Assembly: GCA_003117195.1 (NCBI GenBank)
Contig: BDSI01000029.1
Coordinates: 62,001-126,000 of the forward strand
Source: Eudorina sp. 2006-703-Eu-15
Lineage: Eukaryota; Chlorophyta; Chlorophyceae; Chlamydomonadales; Volvocaceae
DNA: 64,000 bases
Direction: 5' to 3'
In this document: positions 1 to 11,597 of the stretch, piece after piece
How positions within the stretch are numbered: position 1 is the first letter of the stretch
How the letters are laid out: the number at the start of each line of letters is the position of its first letter
The notes under the pieces: model-generated
The model's input: only the letters and a program-made list of their open reading frames with translations
What the model was told of the DNA's origin: nothing
The model's database searches: none
Program-made: the position numbers and the translations under genes

Positions 1-2549
1 ACCCGCCAGCTGCTCTTCCACATCCCCGCCGACGTGCTGCCGCTGCGTCGGGTCATCAGCAACCCCATCTGGGACACCAACTTCATCGTTCCCACCAGCG
101 GGGCTGGCCAGGATCAGCAGCAGCAGCAGCCGCAGCTGCGAGAGACACAGGACAACGGGGCCGCGGGCACGCGCGGCGCGGCGGCAGCCGTCACTGCCGC
201 AGCCGCAGCCGCGGCGGCGGCGGTGGGGTGCGGACTGGGCGGCCGCACCGGCGCGCCCGGTGGACCCGCGGGTCACTTGTTCTGTACGGCAGGGTACACC
301 GGCCGCGTCAAGATATGGGATGACAGGTACCGTGCGTCGCTTGATGACGGCCACCAACCACTGCCACCAACTGTGTCCCCACCCTCGTGGCTTTCTGCCT
401 CCCGCCCCGACCCTGCACCACCTGCCTCGAAGCGCATCGGTCACCCGTCCCTTCGTCACCCGCCCCTCCTCCCTTCTGGTCACGCAGCCCGCCTTCCATT
501 GCCCCCTCTCCCTGCCGATGCCGCCCCCGGACCCCGCTGCCGCCTCCCGCCACCGCCTCCTCCCCGGCCTCCACCGCCGCCGCGACCTCCACCTCCACGG
601 CCTCCGGCACAGCCGCCGCCACCATCCCCCTCATCACCGCCGCAACCTTCACCACCTCCTCCGTCCCCTCCTCCTCCTCAGCCCCCTCCGCGCCTGCCCC
701 CTCCTCCTTTTTGTCAATGAAGACAGCGAAACTGAAAAAGAGCAACAAACCGATAACCGCCGATGTAGTCATTGACCAAGACGGCGAAGCGTTGACTCCG
801 ACGAAATGAGTAGAAGCTGATATATTCAGGAGGCACCGTAGCAGGGCTGGCGAGAAGAGTTGTAACGGTTGAACCCAAAGAGCGAAGACTGCTAACCTCC
901 TCCTCCTCGACCCCCTCCGCGCCCGCCCCCCTCCTCCTCCTCCTCCTGCTGCCGCCCTCAGGGACTCCTCCCGGCCCCTGCTGGACCGCATCGTGCACCG
1001 CTCCTACTCCCACGACGCAGCCTGGACCCGCCGCCCCGCCGCCCTGGTGCTGGCCCAGGACGACGGAGGGCTGCGGGTGGTGCTGCTGGACGCCGCGGCG
1101 GCCATGAGCGGAGACGACGGCGCCGGAGGCATCGGCAGCCTCACCTTCAAGGGTGCGTGTGTGTGTGCGCTGTGCGGGGCGGAATGGGGTCGGTGACGTG
1201 GTCAGCCGGAGCAGCGCCTCGGGCGGCGGCGGAATGCTGAGCCTGGGCCGCGGCCGCGGCCGCTGCGCCCGGGCCTGCGGTTCGCGGTGGAGGGGTGGAG
1301 GGGAGGAGGAGGGGGCGAGGGGACGAGGAGGGGACGACGAGGGGACGAGGAGGGGAGGAGGAGGGGTGGAGGGGAGGAGGGGAGGAGGAGGGGGCACGTG
1401 AGGACGGAGGCTCCTGGGTTTGATGCGGTCAGGGGAGTGGGCAGAGGGCTGCTGTGTATGCTGGGGGGCCGGTCCGCTGCGTCGCTGGGTGCAGGCGGGG
1501 TCGGGAGGGGGTCGGGATGCAGGCGGGGTCGGGAGGGGGTCGGGGTGCAGGCGGGGTCGGGAGGGGTTCGGGGTGCAAGGTACGCTGAACCCTCATTCTT
1601 CATGTCACACCACACCGCGTTAGAACACCACTACTACATGGCACACTGCAGCCCGCATTTGATGTGATGTGATGTGATGTGATGTGATGTGATGTGATGT
1701 AACGCAGCGTGGTGTTGATGCCGTGTGTGCAGAGCCCAATTGCGGCGCGCTCTGGTCGGCCTGCTACGTGCCTCGACTGCAGATGCTGCTGTACGGCGGT
1801 ACGGAAGGCCTGGCGGCGGCGATGGCCTGGGAGTTTGCGGCCGATACCAGAAACCGGCGACCGCACGTGCCGCTGGCCGGGCTGGTCAGGTGGGTTTCGG
1901 GTGCCAACTGACCCGCGGGTCGATCGCATAAGGTCACTTAGAACGGTAGCGATCGGTCCCCCGCCCCCGCCGCCGCCGCCCCTGGCGCCCTGACGTCCGA
2001 GACCCTCCCGCACCTCCCCACTCTCTCTCCACTCCCTCCCTGTACCCTCTCTCCTGCAAGTTCCCCTGCTGTCCCCGTCCCCCTCCCCGTCCTCCTCGCT
2101 CCAGGGACGGTCCCCACATGCGGATCCTGAGCCCGGACGAGATCCGCGGGGTGCAGCTGTTCTACCCGGGGGGCTACAACTGGCGGGGCACAGAGGGGGC
2201 CAGCCGGCCCCGGCCCGGCGGGATCATACCCGACGTCGCGCAGCAGCTGTACGTGGTGCGGGCGGGGCACGGCGTGCCGCAGCCGCCGCAGCTGCCGCGG
2301 GGCTGGCAGAGTGCCTTGGAGACGGCGGGCGACGCGGAGGGCGCGGGAGGAGGCGGAGGGGGAGGGGGAGGCGGAGGCGGAGGCGGAGGGCGCGGGGCGC
2401 GGGGGCAGAAGCGGCCGCGGGGCCGGCCGCCGACGGCGGCGGCGATTTCGGGGGACGGTACGGGAGGGGCGGCGGAGAGTGGCAGCGTTTGGGTGTTGCT
2501 GGGGTGGCGGTGCGGGGTGGTGAGGTTCATGCGGCTCAGCGCGGACTGA
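1..2549 (+). CDS. WD40-repeat protein with C-terminal AT-hook (5' partial)
   Basis: The gene is cut by the window start. Proposed exons are 1-326, 962-1152, 1733-1889 and 2105-2549, giving 372 residues of the C-terminal part; all junctions are GT-AG and phase-consistent. A WD-type strand ends in GRVKIWDD at about 301-323, and the sequence continues across the first intron as DSSRPLLDRIVHR. Later segments (SHDAAWTRRPAALVLAQ, LQMLLYGGTEGL) look like further beta-propeller blades. The last exon holds a long poly-Gly run (about 2341-2400) followed by KRPRGRPP (about 2410-2435), a canonical AT-hook core for A/T minor-groove binding. WD40 plus AT-hook occurs in plant proteins related to the TFIIIC subunit GTF3C2, so a nuclear, DNA-associated role is likely. 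That family assignment is inference; the WD40 and AT-hook calls come from visible motifs. Confidence 0.72.
1282..1400 (+). repeat. GGGGAGGAGG-type purine tract
   Basis: An almost pure G/A stretch of imperfect GGGGAGGAGG and GGGACGAGG units lies in the second intron of the WD40 gene. It could form G-quadruplex or triplex structures. No coding role is proposed. Confidence 0.8.
1492..1572 (+). repeat. Minisatellite, ~25-bp unit x3
   Basis: Three near-identical copies of a G-rich unit starting GCAGGCGGGGTCGGGAGG lie in the same intron. It is an ordinary intronic minisatellite. Confidence 0.8.
1660..1700 (+). repeat. (GATGT)n pentanucleotide microsatellite
   Basis: Eight uninterrupted GATGT units lie about 30 bp upstream of the 3' splice site at 1732 in the WD40 gene. 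Confidence 0.92.
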
Positions 2550-3702
2550 CGCGGCTGGGTTAGCGAGTTGGGCGGTTGATGGCTCGGGGCGGGGCTGGGG
2601 GCAGGGCTGGGCGCGGCAACAGTGGCTCCGGGGCCTGCTTTGTTGCTCTTTTGCGGTTCCGCTGTCTAAATTGACAAAAGGGGGACTTCAGGGATGTGGG
2701 AGGGGCGACGGCGGCTCCGGGGCCGTGCTTGCTGTTTGGAGGCGAGTCCGTGTTGGCGGCCGATGCGAGCTCCGGGGTCCGGCCAGCTGGACTCAACGGC
2801 GCCTCCAGTCGATGTGCAGGTCCGCGAAGAAACGATGGACGCTGCGTCGAAGGGTCAGATCCCAACATCCCGTGCAGCACAATGACACCATGACTGCGTG
2901 ACGGCAGTTGCCGAGCCTGCAACGAGCGCCACGGCCGTGGCAGACAGCCTGACGAAGGCGTGCGGTCATCATTTCTTGTCGGCTCTTCGCGCCTGCCCGC
3001 GGTCACGGCTGCTGCTGCTGCCAACGGAGCGGGACCTGCCTGTTCTGCTGCGCGTTGTTGCGCAGCGGCCGAGGATTCCGGAACGTGACCCCTTCCCCCA
3101 ACCCAAGCTCATCCGACTACGGCAAAATGTCCTCCTTCTGCAGGCTTTCTCTGACCACGCAAATTTACCAATGCACGCGCCTGGATGCTAGGAATTCCGC
3201 AGCTAGCAGAAGATCGGGGTAGGAGTTGCGGAAGGAGTGAGGTACAAAAACACGGTACCGATACCATTTCGTGCGGGTCAGTCGAGGTCAGTTCAGTCCT
3301 GTTAGTATGCCAGTTAGGAATGATGGAGCCTGGGCCGCATAGGTAAGACCGGATGCCTGTCGAGACTGCTGCATTACGGCTTCGACAATTGACCAGGGCC
3401 GCAGAGCTGATGGTACCGTGGTTTGCCCGCTTCTGCGATTGGTAAATAATCTTTGACTTCAAGCTTCGCGTCAACCGTGGCGACTCAGGTTACTTTCCGA
3501 TTACGCGTACTACGGCAGGCATTTCGCCACTTCGAACCCCTTCACACGGTGCGTAACTGTGCAGTGTAAAGTCTGAGATTTGTACAACCGTCGTTTCTGA
3601 AGGTAATTGCAAGGAAGAGGGATGTACCATATTGTCAGAGCAACGAGCAAGCGCAAGTGTACTGTTGGAATTCCGAAAGCGGTTGGTGGTTTGCGAACCC
3701 GC
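2550..3702. other. 3' UTR / intergenic, no gene seen
   Basis: No supportable coding exon was found. The only TGTAA (green-algal poly(A) signal) noticed downstream of the WD40 stop is at 3565-3569, which would imply a 3' UTR of about 1 kb. Base composition becomes more A/T-rich toward 3500-3700, ahead of the next gene. Confidence 0.4.
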
Positions 3703-3710
3703 TATTTAAA
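3703..3710 (+). promoter_or_regulatory. TATA-like box
   Basis: TATTTAAA lies 80 bp upstream of the ATG at 3791, in a locally A/T-rich stretch. Position and sequence suit a core promoter for the small membrane-protein gene. No transcript start is known. Confidence 0.35.
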
Positions 3711-3790
3711 TCCTTGATAAGAACATCAGTCTCGCAGGTCGTGTGTACTTACATTGTGCTTCTGCTGCAGTTTATTCCGGACTGCGTTCG

Positions 3791-4657
3791 ATGGCGACTC
3801 CTGCAAGCTCTGCTGCAACGCCCAAGACTGCACCTAAGGAAGACGAATATGTTGCGCCCAGCTCACCATCTGCGTACCTAATGTGGCATATTTTGAAAAA
3901 AGGCTTCCAGGCAGGCGGAGTGATCGGTGTCGCTGCCGTTGTTCCGGGACTTTATCTCTTCAAGAAAGTCCGCGACCCCACAGCTCTACTTCGTGCTATG
4001 GGCTACAGTGCGATTGGTTTGACAGCTGCATCAGGTAAGGACGCGCTCGCCTTCAGGGTCACGACAACCGGTCCGGCAAGTTGCAAGTTTGCGACTCCTG
4101 CACAAGTTCCATTGTAAGCGTGACTTGTGATTAACCGCCAGGTTATCTGACAGTAAAGCGTCGCCCTTGCATATGACCAGAAAGCCCTCGCTCGTTGATT
4201 GCCGCCAGTGATTGCGCTGTGCGTGTTGCTCAATCCAATTGAACCTTTCCTTCCCGATACACAATCCACACGCGCACATCCGCATGCACCCCTATCGACA
4301 CTTAACGCTGCCACCGTTCGCCACTCCCACTCCCCCACGCTGCGACCTCAATACGCAGGCACCTTGGGCGCCATCAAGTTCACCCAAATCAATCAGGAGG
4401 GCTTTGAGGACCGTGCCTACCGTCTGCACTACAACACCAACCAGAATCGCACCGACGACTTCTCGGCGGTGGGTGCCGTCTTCGGACTGGCGGCTGCGGC
4501 GGTGCTCGTGCCGCGCGGCAGCGCCGGATACGGCCTCGCGTTGCTGGGCGGCGCAGCGGTCGGCTGCGCCGCCGGCGTTGCGGCCCATGTCGCGACAACG
4601 CCCTCGGAGATGAAGCACCCGAACAAGGCGCTGCACGAGCTCACACGCAAGGACTGA
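3791..4657 (+). CDS. Small four-helix membrane protein, function unknown
   Basis: Two exons, 3791-4034 and 4359-4657, join in phase (AS|G|TLGAIKF) to give 180 residues. The start MATPASSAATP was chosen over an in-frame ATG at 3743 because it follows the TATA-like box closely and removes an odd Cys/Tyr leader. Hydrophobic, Gly/Ala-rich segments lie at about residues 40-56, 66-86, 115-132 and 137-160. A polar loop between the pairs holds FEDRAYRLHYNTNQNR. The C-terminus is hydrophilic and Lys-rich (ALHELTRKD). Paired helices around a conserved-looking polar loop suggest a small organelle membrane protein. It resembles uncharacterised eukaryotic families (possibly DUF1757-like), but I cannot confirm that from memory. 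Location (mitochondrion, plastid or ER) is not evident. Confidence 0.72.
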
Positions 4658-6180
4658 AGCTGGGCCGACCCGAGCGAGCCGTCGCCAACCCATGCTCGGC
4701 CCCTCAGAAAACCGAACGTTTGGCCGTCGACGTGGGCCCTGAGAGCAGTCGGGTCGGGTCCTGTGGGTTGAGCGGGCTGAGCGCAGCTCTGAGTCGCCTT
4801 TTATATACTGTACGTCAACGGGTTCGTTGTTTGGTTTGTGGCGGAGCGCTCAACCAGTCACCTGGTACCGTGCTCCTGGCACCTGGTACCTGCTTATGCG
4901 GGTTGATTGCGTCCCGGTGTGAAGCCGATGGACAGTGGGTGGATGGACTGTGAGCGCCTCTGCAGGGCGCTGCTGTCCGTCCAGGGGCTGCCCAGCTGCT
5001 GCCTGCCGGCGAGAAAGATTCGGTGCAGCCTTCGAGCACAATTTATGGATTGTTGCATCTGGGGCTCGTAAAGCATCACCTGTTGTTATGATGGGGTTGT
5101 GGCTTTTGATGTGGGTCGGATTGGTCGCATGCAAGAAGTTGTGTTAGACACCATGGCGTGTGTATATACGAGATGATGTCATTCCTTCTGTTCCACAGTG
5201 GATGTTGCACGGCACTGTACTGCATTCGACTCGTCGTAGACTGGCGCTGATGTGTTCGTCAATATGCTTACTGATCTGAGTCGCACCGCTTTTTTAAGCT
5301 AGGGTCAGCGCAGAACGATGACGGCTCTTTCGATGTTTTATGGGCGGTATCCCTCGCCTTCCCGTGCTGATAGGAGAATCTACCACATCATGCCACATCA
5401 TATGGAGGCGACGCTCTAGTGGGAATGCAGATGAATGGGATCCATGATATGGCCCATGGGTCATGGTTGCAAAGGCCATGCACGCCAGGTGTTTGCAGTG
5501 TGTACGGCGGCATCAACAAATCTTGCCTCGGGAGACGGAAAGCCCGGGAAGAAATTCCTCGGGGTTGTGCGTCCAGTCGTCATTGTTGTTATGCTCTAGT
5601 GGACCGTTTGTGCGCTCGATACCGGCGCCGACCATTTAATTACGAAGGTGCAGGCATCGACTGAATTCCATAGTTATAGAATGGTATCGCTCGGTGCTGT
5701 GCGAAGTGTTGGAAGGAGTGTTTCCGAGGATGTTCGGCCAAGTGGCTGAATGGATGCTGATGGTCACATCAGAGAGCATCACACGGCAGGTACGGATGTA
5801 CGGCAGTTTGTCCGGTACGCCGTCATGCCTTCTCAGCCCGCACCGCGGCCGGCGGAGACAGGTAGCCTTTGTGGTCTGGTCGGCAGGCTGGGATGCGGCG
5901 GAGAGGGCGCTGCAGCGCAGGCGACGCTCAGGGTTCGCGACCGGCCTTGACTACTGACCTGCGGCGTTGTAACAGAATCGTTATGTGTATCGGTAACGCC
6001 ACGTATTGGTATCGCCATGGCCAACTCCTTACTCAAACCTGGCTTTAATCCACAGGCGGGACCAGCAAGCTTCAGACGGGGGAGCAAGGGAGGGGAAGGG
6101 AGGAGGACAGCTGCATCAGACACCACCTTGCTACGCTACCACCAGAACGCGTGCATGCGTGCGTGCGTGGTGTTTTTCTC
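4658..6180. other. 3' UTR / intergenic, no gene seen
   Basis: No exon-like stretch is supported. A TGTAA at 5968-5972 is the first strong poly(A)-type signal noticed after the 4657 stop, so the 3' UTR may be long or a variant signal may be used. Confidence 0.35.
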
Positions 6181-6366
6181 AGGCAGGCAGAACAGGAGTG
6201 CGTGACATGCGAGGGGCCGCGTGGCGCCCAATAGTTGCCCGTATGCGTACATAATATACCCATTGCCCGTCCCTTAAGATAAACAAAAGGCTACGGTGTC
6301 GGAAGAACGCTGTCGATTTGGCGCGCTGTTGGTGTCTCGGCGTCGCGGAAGACTACCAGCTGGTGC
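6181..6366 (+). repeat. Dispersed repeat family A, copy A1
   Basis: A roughly 186-bp block runs from AGGCAGGCAGAACAGGAGTG to GACTACCAGCTGGTGC. It matches 27261-27445 at high identity over its whole length, a diverged copy at 14069-14197, and a fragment at 6455-6509. All copies have the same orientation. A conserved centre reads AATATACCCATTGCCCG. No ORF is shared. Confidence 0.85.
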
Positions 6367-6454
6367 GGGTCGGCTGCCTTGGCCACACAGACTCACACCA
6401 CAATGCTGTGCGTGCGTGCGATCCTCTCCGTGTGCGTGGGGTGTGTGTTATGTA

Positions 6455-6509
6455 AGCAGGCGGAACAGGAGTGCGTGATATGCGAGGGGCCGAGTGGCGC
6501 CCAATAGTG
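6455..6509 (+). repeat. Dispersed repeat family A, fragment A2
   Basis: A 55-bp fragment matches the 5' end of A1: GCAGGCGGAACAGGAGTGCG through GTGGCGCCCAATAGT. It lies 90 bp downstream of A1 and is flanked by GT-rich sequence. Confidence 0.8.
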
Positions 6510-6808
6510 GGGTGTGTGTGACTAGGGGGGAGGAATGTGGAGAGAAAGTCAAGCCCAGGCCAGCCCCTCCCAGAAGGGCATGGCGCACTCGGGTACGACA
6601 TGCCGGACGTGGAGGTACGACATGCCGGACCCGGGGGTTCGGGGTTAAGGGAGACATGGCGCCACAACGCGTCCGCCACAACGCACGGGTAGGTGGCCGA
6701 TGGCGCAGGGGACACACGGCCCCCAGCTGCCTGCCAAACCGCTTCACCGTAACCCGTACCATTATCGTTACCACTACCGGCCAGCGAACCAGCAAGCACG
6801 TTCCCACT

Positions 6809-6938
6809 GAATGAATGAACGTTACAGCGGACCCCGGAAAGGGATCAACGGTGTATACCAGGGCAAGCCCCAGCCCCACCGACAAGGCGGCAAGGCACCC
6901 CCACACCTTAACGCCGCTACCAAAAACAACAGAGGCCT
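6809..6938 (+). repeat. Dispersed repeat family B, copy B1
   Basis: The copy starts GAATGAATGAACGTTACAGC, then has GGGATCAACGGTGTATACC and a C-rich part ending near AACGCCGCTACCAAAAAC. It matches the reverse complement of 44476-44593 over about 120 bp and shares its core with 32201-32272. Confidence 0.82.
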
Positions 6939-7362
6939 GCACCCCCTTCAAGTGGATGAAGCCACTGTTGCCTTGACCCCATCCGCCTGCCCGCTCCAGC
7001 GCTGAGCCGGCGTCATGCGCCGGCAGGTGCGCGCTGACTGCCTTGCTTCCACGCCCGTCCATACGGACCGGTAGGTGATGTGGGACGGCCGTGGACCAAA
7101 CCCGCCACGGCGGAGGCGGAGGTGCGCCACGCCACTCCCGAGGGGGGACCCCACCCTGCCTACTCGACGACGGCGACTGTGCACTCGCGTTGTCCCTTCA
7201 TCACCATTCTTTAAAGGATTCCGGGCTGCCAGGACCGTCGACGGTGACGGCACGCACGCACGGCACGGAGGGCGGAGCCGTATTCGCGTTTGCGATTGAC
7301 GGCGCGGTGACTTCGTGATGGACACCAACAAAACCGCGACGGGTGGGCGCCTCGTCATGAAG

Positions 7363-7385
7363 GAATGAACGTTACAGCGGACCCC
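7363..7385 (+). repeat. Dispersed repeat family B, terminal fragment B2
   Basis: Twenty-three bases (GAATGAACGTTACAGCGGAC plus CCC) are identical to the end of B1, 554 bp downstream in direct orientation. Similarity stops abruptly after the CCCC. Confidence 0.7.
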
Positions 7386-10300
7386 ATGTCATGTCGTCAG
7401 CCAGGTACAGCTCATCGCCTGCAGCAGGTCAAGTCCTTCGACCCGAGGATAAGTCGTAAGCCGGAAGATGATCGAAATCCCACTGCGCTTAACACGCAGC
7501 CGGTAATCTATCCTCATCCGCGGCACACCTTTGCACACAGTACGGCACCATCACCGCCGTACGACAACGTCGCCACAGTACGACGTCATCACAGGGGGAA
7601 ACCCTCATACCCAGTCGCAGAGTACATGCCGTGTTGTCATAAGCACATGACAGTACCCGTAAGTATGCTGTATGACGCGTTGTCGCGATTGTACCGCTGG
7701 GGTGTAGTAGATTGTACCGCAGCGGTGTAGTAGATTGTACCGCAGCGATATACGATAGTCGATTTTACCGCAGCAGTTTATTAGTAGAGGGTCTAGTCGG
7801 GGTAGTAACATCGTTACAGTGTATGTGGATGTAGTGGATGGACTTCCGGATCGCGCCCGCGGGCGGGGCCAGGCGGCGGGGCGCATCGGATTCTACAGCC
7901 CGTGCCACTCGCCGCAGGTCGGGCAAGGTCTCCGAGTGCCTTCGTTCCAGGTTCCAAATGAAGGTACAGGCAGAGGTCGGGGCGGCAACTTGGCAAGGTC
8001 GCGCACTTCCTCCCGTGCCACCGTACCTCTCTGCGCCTCGTCCCGTGCTTCAAACTAAAAAAACCAAAATGGGTTTTTATGCTCTAGAGGGTTTTGATCC
8101 AATGCTTCATCATCACGAAGGGCTTTCGGACAATACCTGAAATATGAGATCACCGTAACGACCCTGGCGACCGTACATGCCCCACAGTATAGACCGTACA
8201 CCGGTGCTCATCCGAAGTGCTCGCCGCTCGCCCACTGCCCGAGTCGTCCTCCCTACAGCTCTGGGCACATCTCAGCGCAACTACGGCGCCGTCAGCAGCA
8301 CCTGCGCAAGCCAGCAGTCATCGACACCTCCGCTCCGACCGCAGCCCTGTCCGCAGCCCTGTCCGCAGCCCTGTCCGCAGCTCCTCTGCGTCCCCATTAT
8401 TGCCCTTGCCTAATGCCCCGGCGGCAGCGGCGACGGCATCGATCCCGCCACGGCTCAAAGTAGGTATACATTCCATGAAGGATCTTAAGCAGGGTCTTCG
8501 GAAATTGCTCCCTAGCAACGACAACATCATCAGCATCAGCCCAGAGCACGATTGCCCTGCTGAAAAGACGGGGGTTGGAAGGGGCGCGCGTTACCGATGC
8601 GGATCCACGCACAGAACCCGCGGCCCGGTGCGGTGTTGTTCAGCGGGCGACACTCTCATTTACCGCACCGCGCCTAGACACGTGTTTTCGTCATGACACC
8701 ACATCACCATGTCGCAATTGCATGACCTCTCATCGACTCATCCCCGTCCACAAGTAGCTCCACTGTACGCATATTATTGCCGTTCGTTGCATTCATCTTA
8801 TGACATCGCCGAGTGTTCGTGTTCTGTCGTACTTGTAACATATGCCTTCGCTGTTCTGTTCTGTTGCGGGTCGCAAAACCGTTCTCGATCGCCCAAGCTC
8901 CAAACGACCAAAATATCGCGCGACAAGCACCGTGCCACGCAGGGGTTCATTGAATGCTGGGCTGGCATCACAGCGAGCTGGTGTCAAAGCCCAACGACGT
9001 CCCACGTCATCATCATACATACATGGCCGTCTGCACCGTCCAGTTTGCTTTCATACCGAACGTGGCTTTCCCCCCTTGGGACCCGCAAAGTCAACGCCCC
9101 CAAAATCCGCCCCGCAGCGTGGCGCAGCGAGTCAGACCCCACCACCGAACGAAGCGGGCGCTATGCCGACGCCAGGTTGAATGCATGCGCCGATCCACTA
9201 CTCCAACGCCCCGATCATGTAAAAAATGCCCGCCCCGTGACGTCCGCGGTGATACAATAAGTGTGAGCAAGCAGGGGCGCGTGCGGCGCTTCTGCCCTCG
9301 ATCGCATATATATCTTCTCCTCCGTTGCGGAGTTCGGCGAGGCCATGTCACTGTGACCCCATTGGCCCCAACGCATGATGTCCGCACATGAGCACTACTA
9401 ACGTACATGAGGAATGGAGAGGTGCGCCCTACCCCGCCGCAGCGTCACCATCACTACTATGCGGTGTGATGGGCTGTGGCGCCGTGCCACGCGGTGTGGT
9501 GCGGTGCAGTGCGGTGCGGTGCCAACGGCTCAGCATGAACGGTCGGTGGTCGAGGTGGTCGCATCGTACCTAAAGTACGGCAACGTACCGTTCCTGGCGG
9601 TACATGCAATCCATTCCGTCGTACATCGACAGCGCACACATTCTATTATTGTTGTGGCGCACGACGCGACGCCGCCGGGGATGGCGCCAAAAACACGAAC
9701 CCAACCAGGTGTCCCGCTCTACCCCCCAGCAAGTGGCGAATGACCAAACGCGTTGGACATAACTACCAGTGGCACACCTAGCTCAACGATTACCACCGGC
9801 TGGGGCCCTCTAGATGTGTGGAAACGTCCGCCCGCGGAAGGCCGGAGCGTGGGGGCCGTACACAACCCCCCCGCCCATGAAATCGGCAAAGCGATTTCGG
9901 CGATTGAGCGCGCCGTGCGATATTGCATATATGCCGCGCTGTTACGATAATGAGGTGCTCAACCCCACAACAAAGCCATGCAGCCTCGACGAGCCCACGC
10001 AAGCTCGCGCTGCGGTTGGCACCGCTCAGAAATGCATCGTGGTCCAGCAGCCAAAGCAGGGCCTCTAAGACCCTTAATCTGTCCCGTCTGGGACGATAGC
10101 AGCAGCAGTGGCAGCAAACACTTGTAGCCGCAGTAGCAGCGACGGCGGCCCCAGCAACAATCACCGCAGTAGCAGCCGCAGCAGCCTATTATATCAACCG
10201 AATAGTTGGTAACGAAAGGCGATACGGTGACGTGCTCGGCGGTACGTGTCTTTCAGACTGCCGGTGTTAGTTGGTCGTTGGTCATAGGGCCCAGCCCGCC

Positions 10301-11143
10301 TGCTCTTCGTCCGCACTCCTGACAGCTGTTATCATTCATTGCAACCCTCTGGGCCGATTCACACAACCAACCCAATTGGAGGAACCGGTCATGGCGGCAA
10401 GCTGTTGACCTAGCTCACTCGTTCGTCCCAGGGCTGAGTAAGGGTTTCACAGAACAGCAGTCGTCGGTGGAGCGGGGGAAACAGCTGGCCGTCGGGGGAT
10501 GCCAACGGCCCTCCAACGAACCCCCAACGGCCCTCCAACGAACCCCCAACGGCCCTTCAACGACACCCTCGCACTCGCGCCTTGCAACCTGCATCACATA
10601 CAACGCAAACCAATCCAAAGAACCCAAACGACTCCCTCCAACACACCCCACGCGACGCTCGTACGGGGATGTCGCCTTGCAGCTGGCAGGTAAACGCTCT
10701 CGAGGTCCGCTGTACAGCCACAATCGATGTACGAAACGGTACGAACGGCTTCTCTGGCCCCAACCCTGAAGCTCTCAAGCTCTGCTACGTCTGAACGAAG
10801 TACCGAAAGTAGGATGCAATATGAACGCCTCGTCCGCGGCGGGTCGACCACACAGAACCAACTATGTGGCGTGTGCGCGCGTTTCCATTTTCCTTAGCAA
10901 GCAAGCAAGCAAGCAAGACGGGCACCATCACCGTCAAAATTTTCACACGAGCCCAACGCCGTACATCCGTACAATCGTACATTACAACCTCACGGCGCCG
11001 ATGCGCAACTCCCAAAGCGCGCTCCGATCGATCCTGTTTTCCTCCACACACGAGCCGCCGGCGGCAGTCACGAACCCGGAACCGCAAAACGTAAAACGCT
11101 CCAATCGACTCCGGTGTTATACCCGCAGCCAATAAAGCCGCCA
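7386..11143. other. Intergenic DNA with short tandem repeats, no gene seen
   Basis: No coding exon is supported on either strand. Visible structure includes a 12-bp unit (CAGCCCTGTCCG) x3 at about 8338-8380, a 15-18-bp CCAACG-type repeat at about 10502-10562, and (AAGC)n at about 10898-10918. There is also an AGC/GCA-rich stretch at about 10095-10185. Composition is more A/T-rich than in the genes. Confidence 0.4.
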
Positions 11144-11148
11144 TTACA
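11144..11148 (-). terminator. Putative poly(A) signal TGTAA
   Basis: TTACA on the plus strand reads TGTAA on the minus strand, about 450 bp beyond the phosphodiesterase stop codon. TGTAA is the usual green-algal poly(A) signal. Confidence 0.45.
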
Positions 11149-11597
11149 AGCGAAGGGTGGCGCGCACCGCCGCCTACCTCAGGTGCAGTCGTCATACGGG
11201 CTCATCAGTGCGGTGCGCAGCACTCCATTGCCCCGCCCGACCCGCGCGTTCTTCGCTCCTTCCCACTGCCAAACTCCCCGCTCCCGGGGAGGGGCTCCCT
11301 CGTCCCGCCCCCGGCTGCGGCTGCGGCTGCCGGCCGAAGCCCAAGCAAGAGGCCCCTCCGGCCCAGCCAGGCGGTGAGCTTATTCGTGCGACAATTTATT
11401 TGCGCGAGAATTTATTCGAGCGAGAACTGACTTGCGCGAGGGACTACTGGGTCGCGCAATATGTACAGGTCCCACGACCAGGACCCTGCAGCACCAGAAG
11501 CCGCATACGTAAGGACGCTCGCCTGGCCTCTGGGCACGTAAGAATCCAGTGCGTGGTCCGCCCGGTGTCAGTACATGACGTCCTCTGAGGCGAGGAC

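Noticed and set aside
6809..7385. Family B direct repeats 554 bp apart read as LTRs of a small retroelement
   Set aside because: Only 23 bp are shared by B1 and B2, there is no primer-binding site or polypurine tract, and other B copies lack the pairing.
8217..8696. 159-codon plus-strand frame with SPVR repeats
   Set aside because: It spans a 12-bp tandem repeat and has no recognisable domain or exon boundaries.
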